Source: Eggerthella timonensis
Lineage (GTDB): Bacteria; Actinomycetota; Coriobacteriia; Coriobacteriales; Eggerthellaceae
Assembly (NCBI RefSeq): GCF_900184265.1
Contig: NZ_FXXA01000002.1
Coordinates: 620,001-684,000 of the forward strand
Length of the DNA: 64,000 nt
Direction: 5' to 3'
Below the pieces are notes generated by a model. It had not been told where the DNA came from and made no database searches. It was given only the letters and a program-made list of their open reading frames with translations. Shown here one piece after another: positions 24,217 to 32,445 of the stretch. The stretch's first letter is position 1. Every line of letters starts with the position of its first letter. Made by a program: the position numbers and the translations under genes.

Positions 24217-24720
24217 ATGACCGACGAAGACTACATGCGCATGGCAATCGAGGAGGCGCATCGCGCCGAAGAGCTGGACGAAGTCCCCATCGGGGCCGTC
24301 GTGGTGTACGAGCCCATCGACCCCGCGACCCGCCGTCCCCTGGCCGAGCCGCAGGTGATCGCGCGGGCGTGCAACCTGCGCGAGACGACGCAAGATCCCG
24401 CCGGGCATGCCGAGTTCATCGCGCTCAAGCAGGCGGCCGATCGCCTGGGCGTATGGCGGCTGACCGGCTGCACGGTGTACGTGACGCTGGAGCCGTGCGT
24501 GATGTGCGCGGGCCTCATGCATCAGGCGCGCGTCGACCGCTGCGTGTACGGCGCCGCCGACCCGAAGGCGGGCGCCCTCGGCACTCTGTACGCCGTCAAC
24601 GCCGACAAGCGCCTCAACCACACCTTCGAAGCCACGCCCCAGGTGCTGGGCGACGAGTGCGCCGAATTGCTGCGAAGCTTCTTTGCGAAAAAGAGAAAGA
24701 AACGGGGGAACCCCTCATGA
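24217..24720 (+). CDS. tadA: tRNA-specific adenosine deaminase
   Basis: 167 residues. Zn-dependent deaminase that converts A34 of tRNA-Arg(ACG) to inosine. The active site is clear: HAEFIAL (Zn-binding His and proton-shuttle Glu) and PCVMC (two Zn-binding Cys). TATAAT at 24204-24209 is only 7 bases before ATG 24217 and there is no Shine-Dalgarno, so the mRNA is probably leaderless. A longer reading into the tRNA gene is an artefact. The stop codon overlaps the start of ispE (ATGA). Its substrate tRNA is encoded at 15237-15313. Confidence 0.95.
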   Translation: MTDEDYMRMAIEEAHRAEELDEVPIGAVVVYEPIDPATRRPLAEPQVIARACNLRETTQDPAGHAEFIALKQAADRLGVWRLTGCTVYVTLEPCVMCAGLMHQARVDRCVYGAADPKAGALGTLYAVNADKRLNHTFEATPQVLGDECAELLRSFFAKKRKKRGNPS

Positions 24721-25748
24721 CGCAAACCAAGGCGGAGGCGCGTGCCGAGCGCCTGGCGAACGACGAGCACGCGGTGGACATGCTGGAGGTGGCGCGCCGA
24801 GCGCAGGGCGTTCACGTTGCCGGCTTCACCGGCCCCGATGCGGTCGAGCTGCTGGCGCCGGCGAAGGTGAACCTGTTCCTCGACATCGGCGGGAAGCGCG
24901 CTGACGGCTACCACGAGGCCGTCAGCATCATGCACTCGCTCATGCTGCACGACGTGCTGCACATGAAGCTGGCGCCGGGTTGCGGCGAGGGGCTTTCGAT
25001 CGACATCACGTGCATCGCGCGCGAGGGGCTTCCGGAACTCGACGTGCCCACGGAGCGCAACATCGTGGCGAAGGCCGTGCGTCTGCTGGCCGACAAGCTC
25101 GGCCGCGCGAGCGACGAGAGGATGGTCGTCTGCGTCGAAAAGCACATTCCCGCCGAAGCGGGGTTGGGCGGCGGCTCTTCCGATGCCGCTGCGGCGCTGC
25201 TGGGCGCGGCCCGCTTGTGGGGCGTGCCGGCCGACGATCCGCGCATCGAGGAGGCGGCGCGCGCCCTCGGCGCTGACGTGGCGTTTTTCCTGCATGGCGG
25301 CTGCGCGTGCTTCACCGGCGTGGGCGATGAATTCGCTCACGACCTTGAGCCCATGCGCACGAGCGTCGTGCTCGTGAAGCCCGAAGGCGGCGTGTCAACG
25401 GCCGAGGCGTACCGAGCGTTCGACCGGCATCCCACGGTGATTCCGCAGGCCAGCCGCGAAGCCGCGCTCGCCGCGACGCAAGCCGTCGACGTGCCGCTGT
25501 GCAACAACCTGGTGCCCGTCTCCGAGCAGCTGCTTCCGGAGCTCGTGGACATCCGCGCATGGGCGAGCGAGCGCGCTGACGTCGAGCACGTGCTCATGTC
25601 GGGCAGCGGTTCGGCCGTGTTCGTGCAGTGCCCCTCGTTCGCCGCAGCGGGGCGCGTTGCTGCCGATGCCCGCATGCACGGCTGGTGGGCACGCGCCACC
25701 ACGTTCGGCTCGACGCGCGCGGCCGTGGTGCCGACCCGCGTGCGCTAG
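24717..25748 (+). CDS. ispE: 4-diphosphocytidyl-2-C-methyl-D-erythritol kinase
   Basis: 343 residues, with ~40 extra residues ahead of the usual start of the domain. GHMP-kinase motifs: LLAPAKVNLFLDI, EAGLGGGSSDAAAALLG (ATP loop) and VLMSGSGSAVFV. It phosphorylates CDP-ME in the MEP pathway of isoprenoid synthesis. ATG 24717 overlaps the tadA stop; GGGGGAA lies 7 bases before it. Translation is thus coupled to a leaderless upstream gene. Confidence 0.95.
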   Translation: MTQTKAEARAERLANDEHAVDMLEVARRAQGVHVAGFTGPDAVELLAPAKVNLFLDIGGKRADGYHEAVSIMHSLMLHDVLHMKLAPGCGEGLSIDITCIAREGLPELDVPTERNIVAKAVRLLADKLGRASDERMVVCVEKHIPAEAGLGGGSSDAAAALLGAARLWGVPADDPRIEEAARALGADVAFFLHGGCACFTGVGDEFAHDLEPMRTSVVLVKPEGGVSTAEAYRAFDRHPTVIPQASREAALAATQAVDVPLCNNLVPVSEQLLPELVDIRAWASERADVEHVLMSGSGSAVFVQCPSFAAAGRVAADARMHGWWARATTFGSTRAAVVPTRVR

Positions 25749-25759
25749 GCGGCAGGCGG

Positions 25760-26323
25760 CTAGGCGGCATCCGCTTCCACGCGCGTTCCCTGCTTCGTCA
25801 GCACGAGTCGGAAGGGGTACGCCAACAGCTCCACGCCCAGTACGATGATATGGTGGTCGATGTTCGCGAACGGGTTGAGCACGAGCAGCACCGACACCAC
25901 GAGGTTGAACACGGCGAACGCCAAGATAAACGCGAACCGCTCGTGCGCAGCGGCATGGCGCAGCGCGTCGTCGAACCCGTGCGCGGCTTTCAGCAGGCCC
26001 AATACGCCCCAGATGACGCCGATGTAGTTGATGGAATCGCTTCCTTGCAGGAACGCGACCACGCCAACCACGCTCATGACCAGCCCCGTTCCGATACTGT
26101 GCCTGCCGCCTTCAATGCGACGCGACCGCACGCCCGCTGCGATGCTTGCGACGCCCGAAACCGTCATGACGACGCCCAGCACATACGGCAGCGCGTGCAC
26201 GATGTCGCCGGGGAGCAGCACGCATCCCAAGCCGATGAGCGGCAGCAGCAACAGTGCGATCACCGATACCTTGGCCGGCTTGCTGCGCTGCCGGAACGTC
26301 GTGACGATATGCGGAGCGGGCAT
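25760..26323 (-). CDS. DUF308 (HdeD-like) membrane protein
   Basis: 187 residues with about six short hydrophobic helices in three pairs, the repeated layout of DUF308 proteins (VIALLLLPLIGLGCVLLPG; GLVMSVVGVVAFLQGS; FAVFNLVVSVLLVLNPF). HdeD relates to acid resistance in enterics, but function here is unknown. AAAGGA precedes the start by 6 bases. Convergent with ispE. Confidence 0.8.
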   Translation of the reverse strand: MPAPHIVTTFRQRSKPAKVSVIALLLLPLIGLGCVLLPGDIVHALPYVLGVVMTVSGVASIAAGVRSRRIEGGRHSIGTGLVMSVVGVVAFLQGSDSINYIGVIWGVLGLLKAAHGFDDALRHAAAHERFAFILAFAVFNLVVSVLLVLNPFANIDHHIIVLGVELLAYPFRLVLTKQGTRVEADAA

Positions 26324-26528
26324 CGCGATCCTTTCGGTCGGAGGCGAATGGCACGGGCGACGTGGTACGCTGAACCTAGCACGAACAGGGAGAAGACCCG
26401 CGAAACGGGCCGTTTCCGTCAGTTTCGCGATATATAAGCGTTACAGTTCGGTTTACCGAATAGTTGCGTCTTTCCCCAAAGGCTCGTGCGATGGTAGAAT
26501 GCTTGCTACGTAATAGCAAAGGAGAGCT

Positions 26529-27083
26529 ATGAGCATCCCATTGATCATCATCCTCGTCATCGTCGTCGTGTTGGTTGTGGCCGTGATCGGGCTGTACAAC
26601 AACCTCGTCAAACTGCGCAACATGGTGGACAACGCCTGGGCGCAGATCGACGTGCAGTTGCAGCGCCGTCTCGACCTCATTCCGAATCTCGTCGAAACCG
26701 TCAAGGGCTATGCCGCCCACGAAAGCGGCACGCTCGAAGAGGTCACCAAAGCGCGCACCGCCGTCATGAACGCGCCCACGCCCGAGGGCAAGATGCAGGC
26801 CGACGGCATTCTCACCGGCGCGCTGAAGAACCTGTTCGCCGTGGCCGAGGCCTACCCGGACCTCAAGGCGAACACGAACTTCCAGCAGCTCCAGGCTGAG
26901 CTTTCCAACACCGAAGACAAGATCAGCTACATGCGCCAAAGCTTCAACGACACCGTCATGAAGTATAACACGGCCATCCAGACGTTCCCCGCCGTGTTGA
27001 TCGCCGGCATGATGGGCTTCAAGGAGCGCGATAGCTTCGATGCGACGGCCGGTGCGGAAGTCGCTCCCAAGGTGCAGTTCTAA
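26529..27083 (+). CDS. lemA: LemA-family protein
   Basis: 184 residues: one N-terminal helix (residues ~2-22) with a short exterior, then a long four-helix coiled domain (VDNAWAQIDVQLQRRLDLI, LVETVKGYAAHESGTLEEV, FNDTVMKYNTAIQTFPAV). Role is poorly defined, but LemA genes often accompany DUF2207 proteins; one lies 3 kb downstream. AAAGGAG stands 5 bases before the ATG. TTCGGT-TT-ACCGAA at 26447-26460 is a possible regulator site, and TAGAAT at 26495 the -10. Confidence 0.92.
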   Translation: MSIPLIIILVIVVVLVVAVIGLYNNLVKLRNMVDNAWAQIDVQLQRRLDLIPNLVETVKGYAAHESGTLEEVTKARTAVMNAPTPEGKMQADGILTGALKNLFAVAEAYPDLKANTNFQQLQAELSNTEDKISYMRQSFNDTVMKYNTAIQTFPAVLIAGMMGFKERDSFDATAGAEVAPKVQF

Positions 27084-27092
27084 GCGTGTTCG

Positions 27093-27136
27093 ACGAGCGC
27101 CGCAGCCTAGGTTGCGGCGCTCGTTTGAAAAAATCT
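27093..27136 (+). terminator. Terminator of lemA
   Basis: ACGAGCGCCGCA (27093-27104) pairs with TGCGGCGCTCGT (27113-27124), a perfect 12-bp stem, then TTGAAAAAATCTTT. Confidence 0.8.
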
Positions 27137-27253
27137 TTCGCGTAGGATTCGCTGCGCTATCTCGTTGCGGGATCGTGCGGGCAGAATGCGCAGAATCCGG
27201 CCCTGATGCGTCTCGTCGCCGTGGACTCTGCGCCCGTATATCGGAGCGGTTTC

Positions 27254-29236
27254 ATGAAGAAGGTTTCATCGCGGAAGCATGATCGTCTCGGGCGTGTGCT
27301 CGACTCGGATCCGGTCTACCTTATTGCGGCTCTCGTGCTCATGGCGCTGCTCGTGTCGTTCTACGCCGTGCTGTTGGTGAACATGAACGCCATCGACACG
27401 AAAACCGAGGACTTGAAGGAGCACCCCTACGCGGTGACGGTGGCCGCCGGCCGATCCGAGACGTTGCTCATGCAGGTGCGCACGCTGGACGACCGCTTGG
27501 CGTTCGCGCGCACGCCCGAGACCATCGCCAGCGTCAAATCGGAGTTCGCCTCCATCGATCAAGATCTGCGGCAAGCTATCGAAGTGATCGAACGGCGTCA
27601 TCGTGGCAATCCCGATAAGGCTGACGCGCTGGCGAGCAGCTACGATGAATTCCGCACCCAGCAGGAGCAGCTTATCGCGATAAGCCTGAGCGAAGCGAGC
27701 GACGAGACGATCGCGCGATTCCTCGCCACCGCCATCGATCCGCGCATCGACGAGATGCTCGAACTCAATACCGACATCATCGACGCTGCCTCCCAATCGT
27801 TCGATCAGCTGTACACGACAGTCAACGAGACGCGCCAGGACGCCATATTCACGGCGACGGTGCTCATGGCGGCCGTGATGATTTCCCTGGTGCTGTTCTT
27901 CATGGTGATCAGCCGCAAGAATCGCCAGCAAGAGGGGTTGCAGGAGAGCTTGCGTCGTGCGGTTGATTCGGCTCAGGAAGCGAACGAGGCGAAATCGCGT
28001 TTCATATCGAACGTCTCGCACGATATCCGCACCCCGCTCACGGCCATAATGGGCCTGACCGACATCGCCCTCGAGCATGTCGACGAACGAGAGCGCGTAA
28101 TGGAGAGTTTGGAGAAGGTGCAGCTTTCATCGCACCACCTGCTCAACCTTGTGAACGACGTGCTGGATATGAGCAAGATCGAAAGCGGGCAGATCGACCT
28201 GGCGACGAAGCCGTTCGACGTGCACGCTGTGGTGGAAACGCTCGGTTCCATGGTGCGGCCGCAAGCCGATTCGAAGCACCTCGCGTTCACCGTCACGCAC
28301 GTCGATGTGGACGACGGCCTCGTGCTGGGCGATGAGATGCATGTGAACCAGGTGCTTATCAACCTGCTTGGCAATGCGGTGAAGTACACCGAGCCGAACG
28401 GAATGGTGAATTTCGGCGTGGAAGAGCTGAGGGGCGACGAGCGTGAAGCATACGCCGCGCAGCATGGCATTTCGCTGAAGCCGACTAGCCGCGACGAGTT
28501 CGAGATGCGCGTGCGATTGATCCGCTTCATCGTGGAGGATGACGGCATCGGCATGTCGAAGGAGTTCATGTCGCGCATGTTCGACCCGTTCGAGCGCGAG
28601 GATGTTCCCACGCGGCTGTCCGTGGAGGGCACGGGACTCGGCATGTCCATCGTGAAGAACCTGGCCGACCTGATGGGCGGCTCCGTGCGGGTGGAAAGCG
28701 AGCGCGGCCGCGGATCGCGCTTCACGCTGGTGCTGCCGTTCGAATCCTGCGCGGGCGAGGCGTGCGAACTGCGGCTGGAGGAATCCATCGAGACCGAGCG
28801 CCCCAACGCGGTCGACGTGGACGCGCCCTGCATTTGGCCGAACGTGCGCGTGCTGCTAGCGGAGGACAACGAGATCGTCGGCGAGATAGCCGAGGAGATC
28901 ATCGCTTCCACGGGCGCTACGGTGGAACGCGCGTGGAACGGGTTAGACGTCCTCGATCAGTTGGAGGGCGCTCCCGAGGATCGCTTCGACCTCATCTTCA
29001 TGGACATCCAAATGCCGGGCATGGACGGGCTCGAGGCCGCGCGCATCGTCGTGGACCGCTACCGAGAGGCGGGTCGCGAGCGGCCTCCCATCATCGCGAC
29101 CACGGCGAACGCCTACGAGGAGGATCGGCAGCGCGCGTTCGATGCCGGGATGGACGGGTTCGCGGTGAAGCCCATCGGGAAAAGCGAGATCTGCCATCTC
29201 TTCGCGACGTTCGTGACGGGAAAGAGCGACGAATAG
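27254..29236 (+). CDS. Hybrid sensor histidine kinase/response regulator
   Basis: 660 residues. Helices at ~23-45 and ~205-230 enclose a ~160-residue sensor domain rich in helices (outside the membrane). Then HisKA (FISNVSHDIRTPLTAIMG, phospho-accepting His), HATPase_c (N-box NQVLINLLGNAVKYTE; G1 DDGIGMS; G2 GTGLGMSIVKNL) and a C-terminal receiver (LLAEDNEIVGE, phospho-Asp in DLIFMDIQMPGMDG, Thr/Lys in TTANAYE and AVKPIGKSE). There is no HPt domain and no cognate output regulator next to it, so the phosphate must pass to a partner elsewhere. GGAGCGG precedes ATG 27254; the in-frame ATG 27206 has no ribosome-binding site. Confidence 0.92.
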   Translation: MKKVSSRKHDRLGRVLDSDPVYLIAALVLMALLVSFYAVLLVNMNAIDTKTEDLKEHPYAVTVAAGRSETLLMQVRTLDDRLAFARTPETIASVKSEFASIDQDLRQAIEVIERRHRGNPDKADALASSYDEFRTQQEQLIAISLSEASDETIARFLATAIDPRIDEMLELNTDIIDAASQSFDQLYTTVNETRQDAIFTATVLMAAVMISLVLFFMVISRKNRQQEGLQESLRRAVDSAQEANEAKSRFISNVSHDIRTPLTAIMGLTDIALEHVDERERVMESLEKVQLSSHHLLNLVNDVLDMSKIESGQIDLATKPFDVHAVVETLGSMVRPQADSKHLAFTVTHVDVDDGLVLGDEMHVNQVLINLLGNAVKYTEPNGMVNFGVEELRGDEREAYAAQHGISLKPTSRDEFEMRVRLIRFIVEDDGIGMSKEFMSRMFDPFEREDVPTRLSVEGTGLGMSIVKNLADLMGGSVRVESERGRGSRFTLVLPFESCAGEACELRLEESIETERPNAVDVDAPCIWPNVRVLLAEDNEIVGEIAEEIIASTGATVERAWNGLDVLDQLEGAPEDRFDLIFMDIQMPGMDGLEAARIVVDRYREAGRERPPIIATTANAYEEDRQRAFDAGMDGFAVKPIGKSEICHLFATFVTGKSDE

Positions 29237-29345
29237 GTGGCTGTTCGCGATGGCGCTCCGTTCGGCACGTGCGGGTCTGGTATGATGCGATCAGTGCAAG
29301 CTTCAGGGTGCGCATGCATCCCAACCTGGGAAAGGAGTGCTTTAC

Positions 29346-29711
29346 GTGGTCGCTCGACTGTCGCGTATCGTTCCGATGCTCATCGTGTTGGCCGTGGTGG
29401 CTGTCATCGTGTACATCGTCGCGGCGTGGCGCTATTCTCCCAACCGGGCGAAGGAGCTGCTCATCAAGATGTTCACCGCCATCACCGGCGGCGTGTCGGT
29501 GTTCTTCCTGCTCGTATGCGCTTACGCGTGGCTCGAGCGCAACGATGCGGTGTTCGATCTGGCGTTCAGCTTCCTGCTTACGGCGCTGATCGGGCTTGCC
29601 GTCACGCGGATCTGCCGCTCCGTGTTCTTGCGGCACAACCCCGCGTATCGCATCAAGGCCGCGAAAACGACCACGCCCGGTTCTCGCGTGAAGCGTTGGC
29701 GAAGGAAGTAA
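29346..29711 (+). CDS. Small membrane protein of unknown function
   Basis: 121 residues with three hydrophobic segments (IVPMLIVLAVVAVIVYIVAA, ITGGVSVFFLLVCAYAW, FDLAFSFLLTALIGLAV) and a very basic tail (GSRVKRWRRK). AAAGGAG lies 7 bases before GTG 29346; an overlapping GTG at 29337 sits on the ribosome-binding site. I do not recognise the family. It is followed by a bidirectional terminator. Confidence 0.7.
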   Translation: MVARLSRIVPMLIVLAVVAVIVYIVAAWRYSPNRAKELLIKMFTAITGGVSVFFLLVCAYAWLERNDAVFDLAFSFLLTALIGLAVTRICRSVFLRHNPAYRIKAAKTTTPGSRVKRWRRK

Positions 29712-29733
29712 AAAACCCTCATGCGAGGGTTTT
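29712..29733. terminator. Bidirectional terminator
   Basis: AAAACCCTC, ATGC, GAGGGTTTT. On the minus strand it continues TTTTTTAC, serving tRNA-Ser(GCU); on the plus strand it ends the small membrane gene. Confidence 0.85.
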
Positions 29734-29744
29734 GAAAAATGCGG

Positions 29745-29835
29745 TGGCGGAGAGCTGGGGATTCGAACCCCAGACACCCTTTTGGGGTGTACTCGCTTAG
29801 CAGGCGAGCACCTTCGGCCTCTCGGTCAGCTCTCC
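29745..29835 (-). tRNA. tRNA-Ser(GCU)
   Basis: Acceptor GGAGAGC/GCTCTCC, anticodon loop CTGCTAA with anticodon GCT, long variable arm (ACACCCCAAAAGGGTGT region), T-arm GGTTCGAATCC, discriminator G and encoded CCA at 29747-29745. Confidence 0.97.
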
Positions 29836-29855
29836 GCAGTATAATAGGTGCGGTT

Positions 29856-29888
29856 TGCTATGATACCGTGACCACCTCCAAGTTGCAA
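29856..29888. promoter_or_regulatory. Overlapping divergent promoters sharing a -10
   Basis: Minus strand: TTGCAA (29888-29883), 17 bases, TATCAT (29865-29860) drives tRNA-Ser(GCU). Plus strand: the extended -10 TGCTATGAT (29856-29864) drives the DUF2207 gene. The two -10 hexamers overlap by five bases, and the minus-strand -35 overlaps the DUF2207 ribosome-binding site. Confidence 0.65.
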
Positions 29889-29899
29889 GGAGCATGATC

Positions 29900-31903
29900 A
29901 TGCAAAACATGAGCGGTTCGCAACTCCGCGAATCCTTCGCTTTTTCCCGGCGAAACGCCGCGCTTGCCTGCGCGGTCCTCGTTGCGTTCGCGTGCGCGCT
30001 CGTGGCGCTTGCCCCCGGACAGGCGCACGCGAAGTCGTACACCATGCCCAAAGTGGATATCCAAGCTCAGGTGGAAACCGACGGAGCGTTGCAGGTGACC
30101 GAGCAGCGGACGTTCGATTTCGACGGCGATTTCACCGCCGTATGGTGGACGTTCAACGGTCTTCCGGCGAATGCGTCGATCAAGGTCAACGGCGTGCGCA
30201 TGGCGAACGTCGACGCCGACGGCACGGTGGTGGGAGACTGGACGACGCTTCCCAGCGAGTCGTTCGTGCTGAGCTGGCGCGATTCGGGAGGGCCGGGGAA
30301 CGATTCGTACTCGTTCGACGCGCCGATGAACAGCGTGTACGTATTCTTCAACGCGTCTGACGACCGTCGCATCATCGAGCTGGACTACACGGTGGTGAAC
30401 GGCGCGCAGGCGTACAACGACGTGGGCGAGGTGTACTGGCAGTATGTTGGTTCGCAATGGGCCGAGGATTCCGATAACGTCACCATGACGCTGGCGTTGC
30501 CCGTGCCGCAGGGCACCGAGGTGGTGCCGGGCGAGAACGTGCGCGCGTGGGGCCACGGGCCGCTCGACGGCAAGGTTGCCGTGAACGCCGATGGCACCGT
30601 GACGTATACCGTGCCGCACGTTGCGGCGGGGCAGTACGCCGAGGCGCGCGTGGTGTTCCCCGTGGAGTGGCTGACGAACCTGTCGCCGGAAAGCGCCGCG
30701 TTGCACCAGGGCCAGAACCGTCTGGACGAAGTGCTGAAAGAGGAACAGGCGTGGTCGGACGAGGCGAATCGCAACCGCATGCTGTCGCTTGCGTTCGTCA
30801 TCGGCTGCGGCGTGGTCTGCGTGCTGCTCATCGCATGGGCGCTGCGCGCGTACTTCAAGTTCGGGCGCGAGTACAAGCCCACGTTCACCGACGAATACTG
30901 GCGCGACGTGCCCGATCCGACCGTTCATCCGGCGGCTATCGGCCGTTTGTGGCGCTGGGATCGCGAAAGCCAGGACGACTTCACGGCAACGCTCATGCAT
31001 CTCGCGCATATCGGCGCGATCCGCATCGACGCGGGCAGCTACGAGGAGCCTGGCGTATTCGGTCGCACGAAGACCGTGGACGACTACTACCTCACCAAGC
31101 TGCCGGCTGCCGACAGCGTGACCGATCCGGTGGATCGGCATACGCTGGATCTGCTGTTCGGGCGATTCGCCCAGGGCGCCGACTCGCTGTGGTTCGGCAC
31201 CATTAAGAAGTACGGCGAGGACAACCCGCAGGAATTCGTCGATGCGATGAAGGGTTGGCAGGGCATGCTGTCGGCCGAGACGAACCGCGAGGATTTCTTC
31301 GAAGCGAAGGGCAAGCGCTACCAGGGCTATCTCATCGCGCTCGCCGTGGTGGTAGCCGTGGCCGGCATCGCGATTTGGTTGCTCATGTCGAATTTCATCC
31401 CGCTGATCTTCATGATTCCGACGGCCATCGCGCTGGGCGTGATCGGAAACTACATGCCGCGCCGCAGCGTGAGGGGCAACGAGCTGACCGCCAAGAGCAA
31501 GGCACTGCGCAACTGGCTGACCGACTTCTCGTCGCTTGACGAGCGTCCGCCCACCGATGTGAAGGTGTGGGGCGAGTTCATGGTGTATGCGTACCTGTTC
31601 GGCGTTGCTGATCAGGCCATCAAGCAGCTGCAGACCACCATGCCGCAGCTGTTCGAATACGACGGCTCGATGGGCATGACCTATATGCCGTGGTGGTTCT
31701 GGTACACGGGCGGCCACACGGCCGCGGGCGCCGCGATGCCCTCGGTGGGTGACATGCTGCAGACGTCGCTGTCGAACACGATGTCGACGGCTCAGGCGGC
31801 GCTGTCGGGCGCCAGCGGGAATTTCTCGAGCGGCGGCGGCTTCGGCGGCGGTTTCTCCGGCGGCGGAGGCGGCGGCTTCGGCGGAGGCGGCGGCGCCCGC
31901 TAG
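29900..31903 (+). CDS. DUF2207 membrane protein
   Basis: 667 residues. A signal peptide or anchor (~15-45, ending QAHAKS) leads to the exterior DUF2207 domain (SYTMPKVDIQAQVETDGAL; WWTFNGLP). A helix at ~295-315 (FVIGCGVVCVLLIAWAL), a cytoplasmic region, and a helix pair at ~478-515 follow. The C-terminus is a Gly/Ser tail (SSGGGFGGGFSGGGG) typical of the family. Function unknown; DUF2207 genes often accompany lemA, as here 3 kb away. ATG 29900 is preferred over 29894 because AAGGAG at 29887-29892 gives correct spacing only for the former. The annotation stops 33 bases before adapter sequence, so what follows cannot be trusted. Confidence 0.88.
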   Translation: MQNMSGSQLRESFAFSRRNAALACAVLVAFACALVALAPGQAHAKSYTMPKVDIQAQVETDGALQVTEQRTFDFDGDFTAVWWTFNGLPANASIKVNGVRMANVDADGTVVGDWTTLPSESFVLSWRDSGGPGNDSYSFDAPMNSVYVFFNASDDRRIIELDYTVVNGAQAYNDVGEVYWQYVGSQWAEDSDNVTMTLALPVPQGTEVVPGENVRAWGHGPLDGKVAVNADGTVTYTVPHVAAGQYAEARVVFPVEWLTNLSPESAALHQGQNRLDEVLKEEQAWSDEANRNRMLSLAFVIGCGVVCVLLIAWALRAYFKFGREYKPTFTDEYWRDVPDPTVHPAAIGRLWRWDRESQDDFTATLMHLAHIGAIRIDAGSYEEPGVFGRTKTVDDYYLTKLPAADSVTDPVDRHTLDLLFGRFAQGADSLWFGTIKKYGEDNPQEFVDAMKGWQGMLSAETNREDFFEAKGKRYQGYLIALAVVVAVAGIAIWLLMSNFIPLIFMIPTAIALGVIGNYMPRRSVRGNELTAKSKALRNWLTDFSSLDERPPTDVKVWGEFMVYAYLFGVADQAIKQLQTTMPQLFEYDGSMGMTYMPWWFWYTGGHTAAGAAMPSVGDMLQTSLSNTMSTAQAALSGASGNFSSGGGFGGGFSGGGGGGFGGGGGAR

Positions 31904-31936
31904 GCGAGCAGGCTGCGAGCCCCGGACCCCCGAACC

Positions 31937-31981
31937 CTGTTCTCTTATACACATCTGACGCTGCCGACGATCTTACGCGTG
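31937..31981. other. Sequencing adapter remnant (Nextera) in the assembly
   Basis: TCTCTTATACACATCTGACG at 31941-31960 continues through CTGCCGACGA to 31970, an exact 30-base match to the reverse complement of the Nextera read-1 transposase adapter, preceded by CTGT. The next eight bases, TCTTACGC, equal the reverse complement of the i5 index GCGTAAGA, followed by GTG as in the i5 primer. This is not biological sequence; it marks a contig end or chimeric join. Confidence 0.92.
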
Positions 31982-32022
31982 GAGCCCCCCGGTCTCAGGG
32001 CGTCCCGCGAGCCGGCCCCAAA

Positions 32023-32038
32023 TGTTTCACGTGAAACA
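32023..32038. promoter_or_regulatory. parS: parS site (exact)
   Basis: TGTTTCACGTGAAACA flanked by AA and TT. About 10 bases downstream, ATGTACTGCGATATTG is shared with the parS at 52448 (ATGTACTGCGATAATA), the only other place this module occurs here. Confidence 0.85.
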
Positions 32039-32213
32039 TTTGTTGCGATGTACTGCGATATTGAAACAAGTGTACTAGCGTTCCGCTGCTGCGGCCGCGG
32101 CAGCGGGGGCCGGGCGCTTTTCGGGGCTTTCCGCTGCCACGAGGGCGCATAACTCGGGGACTTCGCACGGGAGCGGCCCCCGCCCCGACGTGCCGCCCGT
32201 TCCTGCTTGCGAA

Positions 32214-32229
32214 TGTTTCACGTGAAACA
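32214..32229. promoter_or_regulatory. parS: parS site (exact)
   Basis: Second site 191 bases from the previous one, in the 24-bp palindromic form starting CGAATGTTTC, followed by TTCGTTCG. The pair is the densest in the window. Confidence 0.87.
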
Positions 32230-32431
32230 TTCGTTCGTCACGCGAAATCGCGCTGCGAAGCTCGATCTCTGCTCGCAGGATTCCCGGAGGAGGCGTCCAG
32301 AAAGCCGACGCGCCCCGTTCAGGAGCCGAACTCGCTTTTCGGCGGTGATTTTGCAGCATCGCGCGCCTCGATCGGGCGCTCTTCCCCGCAAATACTCACT
32401 GATTAACGATACGCCCCCTCGCGCCGGGCGC

Positions 32432-32437
32432 TATACT
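32432..32437 (+). promoter_or_regulatory. -10 element placing a leaderless start
   Basis: TATACT followed by eight bases and ATG 32446. No Shine-Dalgarno is present. Same arrangement as tadA and the 5-formyl-THF cyclo-ligase gene. Confidence 0.6.
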
Positions 32438-32445
32438 GATGCGCC

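Larger units (their letters stand above)
31904..32445. other. Gap holding adapter and two parS sites
   Basis: About 540 bases without a credible gene. Contents: the adapter remnant (31937-31981), two exact parS sites, a GC-rich imperfect inverted repeat (GCGGGGGCCG near 32104 and CGGCCCCCGC near 32173), and on the minus strand near 32290-32345 a GAAAAG...GGCTTTCT pair reminiscent of the hairpin-family core but without matching arms. Confidence 0.6.

Noticed and set aside
31749-31981. ORFs reading into the adapter sequence
   Set aside because: They are shadows of the Gly-rich end of the DUF2207 gene that continue into non-biological adapter bases.
32285-32345. Possible seventh hairpin-family member (GAAAAG...GGCTTTCT on the minus strand)
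   Set aside because: The surrounding sequence does not form matching inverted arms and lacks GACCnGG; left out of the family count.
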